Assembly (NCBI RefSeq): GCF_012927355.1
Contig: NZ_JABBGK010000001.1
Coordinates: 862,649 to 926,648, forward strand
Length of the DNA stretch: 64,000 nucleotides
From: Rhizobium terricola
GTDB taxonomy: Bacteria; Pseudomonadota; Alphaproteobacteria; Rhizobiales; Rhizobiaceae
Direction of reading: 5' to 3'
In this document: positions 1 through 6,368 of the stretch, piece after piece
Layout: every line of letters starts with the position of its first letter
Numbering within the stretch: position 1 is the stretch's first letter
Translations under genes and position numbers: made by a program
The notes under the pieces: model-generated
What the model was told of the DNA's origin: nothing
Databases searched by the model: none
The model's input: only the letters and a program-made list of their open reading frames with translations

Positions 1-1157
1 TTGTAAGTGGCCAGGTTCTGGACGTCGAATATCCCGCACTCTTCGAGGCGGAATCGTGTTTCGAAGTCGACGCCGTCAAGAACGTCAAGCGAGGTGATCT
101 TCGTAACCTCGACGAAGCGGTCATCCGCCGTCTTGATCCATTTCACCAGAGATTGGAGCTTGACGAGGAGCAGTTTCGTCGACGTTTGCGGTGTGAGGCC
201 CAGGACGGGAGCCAATGCGAGCCAGACAGCCGAGATCCCGTCGGGCTGAGTGTCGTCGTTGCCCGTGAGAACGCCACCGAGCACGCCGAGCGGATCGGGG
301 AACGCCGCATAGAGCACCATGGTCAGCAGGATTGACGCCGCCATCTCCGTGGTTACCCGCAGGATACTGCTCGAAGTCAGGTCGAACACGGTGAGGCGGC
401 TCAGAAGATAGCGCACCGATGCTATGTAGGCACCGAGGAAGGTCAGGGCAGCGATAACATATAGCCGCTGCGTCAAGGCTTGAGGCTCGGCTGGTGGGAG
501 AGCTTCGCAGGAACCGACAGCCTTGAATCCGCAGGCGACTGCCTGCCCGAGCAGGTCAAAACCGAAATAGCTGATGAGGATAAACCCGATCGAGGAGAAA
601 AGGAGTCTCCAGCGGAAAGCGATACGATGGGCTTCAGCCGCTTTGATATAGAGTTCAAGGCGGTGCTGTTCGGTGGCGCTCTGGAATTCCAACCAGTCGC
701 CAGGGAGAATTTCGAGGTCGGCGGTGTATTTGGAGCGAACAAATTCGAAGGAAGGGTTGGTGGCGAGGCCGTTGTACGTTCCGTGGCGCTCGGTGAGAGG
801 CGGACTCCTGTCCTCTAGGCGATTGCGAAGATGCTCCGGAACGGGTGCCGAAATGTCTCTGGTAACCTGGTCATGTTGAACGGCATCCGCGTCGCTGGCG
901 CCGATCAGCGGCACGACATTCGCCCCGCTCGGCAATTTTCTGACCTGCCGTTTGGGTTTGACTTCGAAGATCTGGAAGAAATCCTGAATTTGTCTCAGCC
1001 GAGCGAGGCGTATCTCGTGGCGGGCCAGGATGATCAGCGTGGGTGCAAGCAGCGCCATGACGAGCGCGAGCCCGTTGACTGCATTCAGCAGCTTGATCGG
1101 CGCAGCCGGCGTGTACAATGCGCCGGCAAATAATGCAGACCAGGATGATACGTCCAT
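1..1157 (-). CDS. Multi-pass membrane protein of unknown function (3' part outside window)
   Basis: An open frame of 385 codons runs from an ATG at 1157 off the left edge with no stop. The start is well fixed: an in-frame TGA lies five codons upstream and a GAGAGGG Shine-Dalgarno sequence precedes the ATG. Hydrophobic segments are visible at about residues 23-45, 182-205, 231-250 and 266-285, with a charged soluble stretch at about 50-180 between the first two. The visible end (LEECGIFDVQNLATY) resembles a small helix-hairpin-helix type segment. I do not recognise the family. The gene has direct repeats in its upstream region and is transcribed in the same direction as the methyltransferase gene behind it. 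Confidence 0.8.
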   Translation of the reverse strand, partial: MDVSSWSALFAGALYTPAAPIKLLNAVNGLALVMALLAPTLIILARHEIRLARLRQIQDFFQIFEVKPKRQVRKLPSGANVVPLIGASDADAVQHDQVTRDISAPVPEHLRNRLEDRSPPLTERHGTYNGLATNPSFEFVRSKYTADLEILPGDWLEFQSATEQHRLELYIKAAEAHRIAFRWRLLFSSIGFILISYFGFDLLGQAVACGFKAVGSCEALPPAEPQALTQRLYVIAALTFLGAYIASVRYLLSRLTVFDLTSSSILRVTTEMAASILLTMVLYAAFPDPLGVLGGVLTGNDDTQPDGISAVWLALAPVLGLTPQTSTKLLLVKLQSLVKWIKTADDRFVEVTKITSLDVLDGVDFETRFRLEECGIFDVQNLATY

Positions 1158-1191
1158 TCCGCTGCCCTCTCACACTCAAGAGGACAGCCTA

Positions 1192-1250
1192 GGTTGCGGA
1201 CGATTGTCCGTCTACGAACCGGAAACGCGCCCCGGTTGCGGATTATTGTC
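1192..1250. promoter_or_regulatory. 17-bp direct repeats 42 bp apart upstream of the membrane protein gene
   Basis: GGTTGCGGACGATTGTC at 1192-1208 and GGTTGCGGATTATTGTC at 1234-1250 match at 15 of 17 positions. They start 42 bp apart, about four DNA turns, so a protein bound at both would sit on one face of the helix. They lie 35-93 bp upstream of the start at 1157. Each also overlaps a short inverted repeat (1198-1211 and 1218-1238). A regulator site is inferred; no binding protein is identified. Confidence 0.4.
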
Positions 1251-1286
1251 TTCCAAGGTGTAAGGTTCGAGCAGAGTGGCCCTGCC

Positions 1287-2102
1287 TCACCCCTTCAATC
1301 TTGCGATCACCAGGTGGCCCGGGGTCGGGTTTCCGTCCTGCATGCGGACGTTGATCTCCGAGATTTCGACGATCTCGAAGCCCGTGGCGGCGAGGCGTTC
1401 GCGGACATAGGCCTCGGAATGGGCGAAGCGCTGGTGCGGGCCGACCATGTAGGGACGTCCGGCGAGGATGTCGGCCGGCAGGGTTTCGGACGAGAAGGCG
1501 AAGATGCCGCCTTCGACCATGTTTTCGGCTGCACCGAAGAACAGCGGTTCGAGCGCGCCGAGATAGGGGAGCACGTCGGTCGCGGTGACGAGGTCGAAGG
1601 GTTCGTCGTCATTGTCTTCGAGAAAGTCCTCGACCTCGGCGACATAGAGGGTCTCGTAGAGATCCTTTTCGTGGGCGATCTCGACCATGTTCTCCGAAAT
1701 GTCGATGCCGGTGATGTCGTCGACCATGTCGCGCAGCGTGCCGCCGGTGAGGCCCGTGCCGCAGCCGAGATCGAGCATGCGCTTGAAGGGGCCGAGGCCG
1801 AGCGCCTGCATGCGCTGGCGGACCATGACCGGCACCGCATAACCCAGCTGTTCGACGAGAATGTCCTCGAAGGCTTCGGCGTGCTGGTCGAACAGGGTTT
1901 CGACATAGGCGTCTGGCGCCTTCGGCGGGGCTTCGCCGCGGCCGAGCGAGGCGATGCGAACCGAGGCGCCGCCGTGGTCCTCAGGATCGATTGCCAGCAC
2001 TTCCTCATAGGCCTTGACGGCGGCGTCGATGTCGCCGGCCTTTTCGAGCGCAAGTGCCCGGTTATACGCTTCCGCCAGCGCGTCTTCGTCGATCTTGGCC
2101 AT
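1287..2102 (-). CDS. TPR-containing SAM-dependent methyltransferase
   Basis: A 271-residue protein with a TPR-like helical pair at residues 5-50 (AYNRALALEKAGDIDAAVKA) followed by a class I methyltransferase fold. The SAM-binding glycine motif is LDLGCGTGLTGG at about 110-121, and the acidic residue ending strand 2 is in ITGIDIS. This matches the family described as predicted methyltransferase with TPR repeat (COG4976). The substrate is unknown. The ATG is preceded by a weak AAGCGGAGTTCCCC ribosome site. Cytoplasmic. It may be co-transcribed with the membrane protein gene downstream, though 129 bp separate them. Confidence 0.8.
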   Translation of the reverse strand: MAKIDEDALAEAYNRALALEKAGDIDAAVKAYEEVLAIDPEDHGGASVRIASLGRGEAPPKAPDAYVETLFDQHAEAFEDILVEQLGYAVPVMVRQRMQALGLGPFKRMLDLGCGTGLTGGTLRDMVDDITGIDISENMVEIAHEKDLYETLYVAEVEDFLEDNDDEPFDLVTATDVLPYLGALEPLFFGAAENMVEGGIFAFSSETLPADILAGRPYMVGPHQRFAHSEAYVRERLAATGFEIVEISEINVRMQDGNPTPGHLVIARLKG

Positions 2103-2262
2103 GGGGAACTCCGCTTGGATTTTGCGCCGACGGCCGGCGCCCTTTACACCCGGGGTCTAAAGCCTCGGGCGGGCTTTGGCAATCGGCGGCAAAGGGAACA
2201 CCCTATTGCGATCGCTCGTTAGGCGGACGTAGGCTGCGGCAACAACGGGAGGCAAACACGGC

Positions 2263-2985
2263 ATGACGGAGACGAGCGACATCATCGAGGCCTCGGCGCG
2301 CACGCTCGGTACAGCGCCGGCACTGCCGGCAACTTCGGCCGAGAAGGCCAACATGCTCATCCATTACTATCGCGGCGAGCTTGGCCGGATGACCAGTTGG
2401 CGCGACCGGATCGACCGCACCACCAACTGGGCGATGACGGTGGTCGCGGGCCTCCTGTCGGTGTCGCTGTCGACCTCGACTTCGCATCACGGCGTTGTGC
2501 TCTTCGCCATGCTGCTCGTCTCGCTTTTCCTGATGATAGAGGCACGGCGCTATCGCTTCTTCGACGTCTACCGGGCGCGGGTACGTCAGCTGGAGCGATA
2601 CTATTTCGCGCAGGCGCTCTGTCCCCAGGCCGAACTCAATCCCGATTGGGCGGCCGCGATCGCCAGGAGCCTGCGCAGCCCGGTCTTCCTGATGGATTAT
2701 CGTGAGGCACTGACGCGCAGGATCCGGCGCAACTATGTCTGGATGTATCTCATCCTGCTCCTGGCCTGGGGCCTCAAGATCTCGACGCCCAAGCTCCTGC
2801 CCGAGGAGAGGGCGGTCGAGTTCGTCCACTCCTTCGGAGAGATGGCCGCCAACGCCACGCTCGGGCCACTGCCGGGCCCAGTCGTGCTGTGCGCCGTTTT
2901 CCTGGTCTATGCCCTCATCATCCTTTCAGCGCTTCACCGCGAGCCGGATGATGGCGAGTTCGCCCATGGCGAGGTGCATGTCTGA
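2263..2985 (+). CDS. DUF2270 family integral membrane protein
   Basis: A 240-residue protein with hydrophobic segments at about residues 56-72, 78-93, 158-174 and 206-225. It has the conserved central stretch of the DUF2270 family of predicted membrane proteins: an R-Y-R-F-F-D-x-Y-R-x-R-V-R-Q-L-E pattern at about 95-112. A GGGAGG ribosome site lies 11 bp before the ATG. Function is not known for the family. It stands alone, convergent with usg, whose stop is 7 bp away. Confidence 0.75.
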   Translation: MTETSDIIEASARTLGTAPALPATSAEKANMLIHYYRGELGRMTSWRDRIDRTTNWAMTVVAGLLSVSLSTSTSHHGVVLFAMLLVSLFLMIEARRYRFFDVYRARVRQLERYYFAQALCPQAELNPDWAAAIARSLRSPVFLMDYREALTRRIRRNYVWMYLILLLAWGLKISTPKLLPEERAVEFVHSFGEMAANATLGPLPGPVVLCAVFLVYALIILSALHREPDDGEFAHGEVHV

Positions 2986-2991
2986 GGGGGC

Positions 2992-3258
2992 TCAGTGGAG
3001 GATGAATTCGCCTTTGAGCGAGCGCCACTCATTGGCACCGATCATTTTCCGGTGGACGTAGCAGACCGAGTGCAGCGGTCCGTCGAGCTTGTCCTGCCAG
3101 AACTTCAGGAAGCTCCGCATTTCGGGGAATTCCGGTGCCAGATCGTAGTGCTGCCAGACATAGGTCTGCAACAGCTGGGGATGGTCGGGCAACCGGTAGA
3201 GGATTTGCGCCGTCGTCAGGCCGTAGCCTTTCAGCATCAGTTCCATTTCGTGGTTCAT
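2992..3258 (-). CDS. usg: Usg-like protein
   Basis: An 88-residue soluble protein matching the Usg-like family, small proteins common in Alphaproteobacteria. The recognisable core is GYGLTTAQILYRLPDHP near residues 11-27 and a basic C-terminal half. The family name comes from an old genetic locus and its biochemical role is not established. It is monocistronic here, between the ABC transporter operon and the DUF2270 gene. A CtrA-consensus box lies about 115 bp upstream on the same strand. Confidence 0.75.
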   Translation of the reverse strand: MNHEMELMLKGYGLTTAQILYRLPDHPQLLQTYVWQHYDLAPEFPEMRSFLKFWQDKLDGPLHSVCYVHRKMIGANEWRSLKGEFILH

Positions 3259-3372
3259 GACAACCTCGTCTTCGTTCCCTTATCCAGAGGACCGGAGCCG
3301 GCGGTGTTCCGCTTCGGCGGACCGATCGGCCGCGCCACGGGAGCGGCCTGTCTGAAATGGAAACATCGCAAG

Positions 3373-3388
3373 GTTAACGGATGCTTAA
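3373..3388 (-). promoter_or_regulatory. CtrA-consensus box upstream of usg
   Basis: On the minus strand the sequence reads TTAAGCATCCGTTAAC, an exact match to the TTAA-N7-TTAAC motif bound by the cell-cycle regulator CtrA in Alphaproteobacteria. It lies in the 227-bp gap between the permease gene end and usg, about 115 bp before the usg start. Functional use is inferred; a single match of this size can occur by chance in 64 kb. Confidence 0.4.
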
Positions 3389-3485
3389 TTTTGGCTTCCG
3401 GACGGCAGAATACCCTTTTGCGGCAATGGCTTGTCAGCCGAGGGGAGAGAGTGCTGCCACGGCGGACGCAAGTCCGCCGTGCGCC

Positions 3486-4316
3486 TCAACGTTTCAGGTG
3501 GCGGGTGAGGCGTGCCTCAAGCCAGGCCCAGATGTGCCGCATGGTCTCGACCATGGTCAGGTAGAAGACGGCAGCCCAGAGATAGGCCTGATAGTCGAAG
3601 GTGCGCGAGAAGGTGTAGCGGGTCTGCCCCATCAGATCGAGCACGGTGACGACCGCGACCACCGCCGACCCCTTGACCATCAGGATGATCTCGTTGCCGT
3701 AGGGGCGGAGCGCCACGATCAGCGCCTGCGGCAGGATGATCTTGCGGAAGGTGACGAAGGGGCTAAGGCCGAGGGACATGGCGCCTTCGGACTGGCCGCG
3801 CGGCACGCTGAGGATTGCCCCGCGGAGAATTTCCGCCTGGTACGCCGCGGTGTTGAGCGTCATCGAGAGCAGCGCGCAATACCAGGCCTCGCGGAAGAAC
3901 CACCACAGGTGAACGGACTCGATCTGCGCCTTGAACGAGCCGAAGCCGTAATAGATCAGGTAGATCTGCGCGAGCAGCGGTGTTCCGCGGAACACGTAGA
4001 CATAGGCGTAGGAAATCACGTTCAGCACGCGGCTCTTCGACATGCGAGCGAAGGCGATCGGAATGGAGAGCAGGGCGCCGAACGTGATCGACACGACGAC
4101 AAGGGTCAGCGTGACCCAGAGGCCCGAGAGATAGCGCGGTCCGTATTTGACGAACTTGTCGGTGTCCCAGTTGCTGATCATCATGTAGACGAGGGCAACG
4201 GCGAGCAGGATCCACAGACCGAGGCCAATGAAGCCGATGATGCGCGAGCCGCTCATGCGCGACGCGACTTTCGGCGGTGCCGGACGAGGCTCGATAAGGT
4301 TGGTCGCGTAGCTCAT
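3486..4316 (-). CDS. Polar amino acid ABC transporter permease (HisM/ArtM type)
   Basis: A 276-residue inner-membrane permease of the histidine/arginine/octopine uptake family. The conserved cytoplasmic EAA loop for ATPase contact is seen at about 190-215 (GQSEGAMSLGLSPF then KIILPQALIVALRPYGNE). The start at 4316 is chosen because its ATG overlaps the stop of the preceding permease gene in an ATGA arrangement, the usual translational coupling. An upstream in-frame start at 4343 would lie inside that gene. Third and last gene of the importer operon. No ATPase gene follows: usg and DUF2270 lie downstream. Confidence 0.88.
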   Translation of the reverse strand: MSYATNLIEPRPAPPKVASRMSGSRIIGFIGLGLWILLAVALVYMMISNWDTDKFVKYGPRYLSGLWVTLTLVVVSITFGALLSIPIAFARMSKSRVLNVISYAYVYVFRGTPLLAQIYLIYYGFGSFKAQIESVHLWWFFREAWYCALLSMTLNTAAYQAEILRGAILSVPRGQSEGAMSLGLSPFVTFRKIILPQALIVALRPYGNEIILMVKGSAVVAVVTVLDLMGQTRYTFSRTFDYQAYLWAAVFYLTMVETMRHIWAWLEARLTRHLKR

Positions 4317-5116
4317 CGACGACCTCCGGCGCGGTTGCTCCAACGGTCGATCATACTGATGCCGATCGAGGAAAGGACGGCGAGCGCGAGGAAGAGCGCG
4401 CAGGCGAGAAGGTAAAAGAAGAAGGCCTCCTTGCTGACTTTCGCGGCGATACCGGTCTGGCGCAGGATGTCCGAGAGGCCGATAACCGAGACCAGCGCGG
4501 TGTCCTTCAGGAGGTTCATCCAGAGATTGCCGAGGCCGGGCAGGGCGATGCGGATCAACTGGGGCAGGATGATCAGGCGCATGGTGCGGCCACGATGGAG
4601 GCCGAGCGCATCGCCGGCTTCATACTGTCCCTTGGGAATGGCGCGGAAGGCCGAAAGCAGCACCTCCGAGCAATAGGAGGAAAAGACGACGGACAGCGCG
4701 ATCATGCCGGCTGCGAAGGCATTGATTTCGATTCGCTGCTCGTTGCCGAACCAGGCGAGGATCGCCTGAATGCCCATCTGCACGCCGTAATAGACGATGA
4801 ACAGCGTCAGGAGTTCGGGAAGGCCGCGGAAGATGGTCGTGTAGATGCCGCCGGCCATGCGCAGCGACTTTTCCTCGGACTGCATGGCAAGTGCCACGAA
4901 GAAGCCGATCATCAGGCCGATCGGCAGGGTCGCCAGCGACAGCGACACCGTCACCTTCACGCCGAAGGCGATCTCGTCACCCCAACCTGCCGCGCCGCAG
5001 GCGACCAGTGATGAGCTGCCGAGAAGGTTGAACAATCCGACCGGTCCGCACAACGGATCGAAAGCATACTGAAACCAGGCCCAGAATGAGCCGAGGGCGG
5101 AAAGTGCGCCGCTCAT
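4313..5116 (-). CDS. Polar amino acid ABC transporter permease (HisQ/ArtQ type)
   Basis: A 267-residue integral membrane protein with about five hydrophobic segments. The family EAA loop is at about 160-190 (GQYEAGDALGLHRG and IILPQLIRIALPGLGN). It pairs with the next gene to form the heterodimeric channel of a cationic or polar amino acid importer. It starts 112 bp after the binding-protein gene; the gap contains an 11-bp perfect hairpin that probably lowers permease expression relative to the binding protein. The last four bases overlap the next gene's ATG. Confidence 0.88.
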   Translation of the reverse strand: MSGALSALGSFWAWFQYAFDPLCGPVGLFNLLGSSSLVACGAAGWGDEIAFGVKVTVSLSLATLPIGLMIGFFVALAMQSEEKSLRMAGGIYTTIFRGLPELLTLFIVYYGVQMGIQAILAWFGNEQRIEINAFAAGMIALSVVFSSYCSEVLLSAFRAIPKGQYEAGDALGLHRGRTMRLIILPQLIRIALPGLGNLWMNLLKDTALVSVIGLSDILRQTGIAAKVSKEAFFFYLLACALFLALAVLSSIGISMIDRWSNRAGGRR

Positions 5117-5177
5117 ACTCTATGTCCCCCTGCGGTTCGTGCCGCATCTTTTATTTTCGGTCTTCTCATAAATGACA

Positions 5178-5204
5178 ATGGCGGAAGAACGAGTCTTCCG
5201 CCAT
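5178..5204 (-). promoter_or_regulatory. Intercistronic hairpin between binding-protein and permease genes
   Basis: ATGGCGGAAGA at 5178-5188 pairs perfectly with TCTTCCGCCAT at 5194-5204 around a 5-nt loop. No T-run follows on the minus strand, so it is more likely an RNA-stabilising or partial-termination element than a full terminator. Such hairpins are typical after periplasmic binding-protein genes, where the upstream message must be more abundant. Confidence 0.6.
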
Positions 5205-5228
5205 CGCTTGTCTGAAGATTTCAGGGGA

Positions 5229-6002
5229 TCACTGACCGTACACGTCGAAATCGAAGTACTTGTCGTTGATTTCCTTGTACTTGCCGTTCGCGCGGATCGC
5301 CTTGATGGCGGCGTTGAACTTTTCGGCGAGCGCGGTTTCGCCCTTGCGGACTGCGATGCCTGCGCCCGGACCGTTGATTTCAACGTCGACCGGAAGGGCG
5401 GTTGCGATCTTGCAGCAGGCGCCGGCTTCCGACTTTACCCATTCCGACAGCACGACAACGTCGTCGATGACAGCGTCGACACGGCCGCCTTCCAGGTCGA
5501 GCTTGTACTCGTCGGTGGTCGGGTAGAGCTTCAGTTCGGCGTCGGGTGCATGCTTTTCAGCATAGTTGGCGTGGGTCGTCGAGGACTGCGCGCCGAGGAC
5601 CTTGCCCTTCAGGTCGGCAATGCCGGTGATGGTGGAGTCCTTCGCCACAGCGAGCGCCGGGCCGGTGTTGTAGTACTTGTCGGTGAAGTCGACCTTTTCC
5701 TTGCGCTCCGGCGTGATAGACATCGAGGCGATGATGGCGTCGAACTTCTTGGCCTGGAGAGCCGGAATGATGCCGTCCCAATCCTGGGTGACGAATTCAC
5801 AGGTAACCTTCATCTCATCGCAAAGGGCCCGTGCGATATCGATGTCGAAGCCGACGAGCGAGCCGTCCGATTCGAGGTTGTTGAAGGGCGGGTAGGCGCC
5901 TTCCGTGCCGATGATCAGCTTGTCCTCCGCCATCGCGCTGCCGGCGAAAAGCGACAGGGCGGCAATCGAAGCGGCGGCGAAGAAACGTGTCGAGATACGC
6001 AT
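5229..6002 (-). CDS. Periplasmic polar amino acid-binding protein
   Basis: A 257-residue solute-binding protein of the HisJ/ArgT/OccT type. The start at 6002 has a strong AGAGAGGATCAC ribosome site and gives a clean signal peptide (residues 1-23, cleavage after SAMA). Family signature GFDIDIARALCDEM is at about 48-61 and the ligand-binding region follows (SMSITPERKEKVDFTD). Cys pairs at about 57 and 64 resemble the disulfide of HisJ/ArgT. It delivers a cationic or polar amino acid to the two permeases behind it. The exact substrate cannot be read from sequence. Confidence 0.88.
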   Translation of the reverse strand: MRISTRFFAAASIAALSLFAGSAMAEDKLIIGTEGAYPPFNNLESDGSLVGFDIDIARALCDEMKVTCEFVTQDWDGIIPALQAKKFDAIIASMSITPERKEKVDFTDKYYNTGPALAVAKDSTITGIADLKGKVLGAQSSTTHANYAEKHAPDAELKLYPTTDEYKLDLEGGRVDAVIDDVVVLSEWVKSEAGACCKIATALPVDVEINGPGAGIAVRKGETALAEKFNAAIKAIRANGKYKEINDKYFDFDVYGQ

Positions 6003-6368
6003 GTGATCCTCTCTGTTGGTCGTTCGCGCGGTTGTCTTGTCCCCCGCGCTGAACAGGGCAAGCGCGGCACCTCCGTGCCGTACCTGGGGCGATATTCCTA
6101 CTCTTTCTTCCGGAAAATCAACACCAAACACGCGTTAGAACAAAAAAATCGCATCAATTAGCGATTGTGAATGCAAGCCATGAAAATGCAATACTGATGG
6201 GGATTGCAGAAATTCGATGAAACTTTTTCGTTCAGCCAAGGTTAATTTGCCGCTTTATACGTTCTGTGCAATGGGAGCGGCAGAACAGGGGCGGACACAA
6301 AAAAGCCGTTCCATCACCTGCTCCTAAAACGACATCGTTATGGTGCCACGCTTCGCAAGGAATTGGAT
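6003..6368. other. Divergent intergenic region with a minus-strand terminator-like hairpin
   Basis: This 366-bp AT-richer gap separates the importer operon (minus) from the OmpA-type gene (plus) and must hold both promoters; I cannot place them confidently. At 6147-6166 AATCGC pairs with GCGATT around an 8-nt loop. Read on the minus strand it is followed by seven T, which has the form of a weak terminator 145 bp before the binding-protein start. It could end a short leader or small RNA made from the minus strand. No open frame of convincing quality was seen. Confidence 0.35.
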
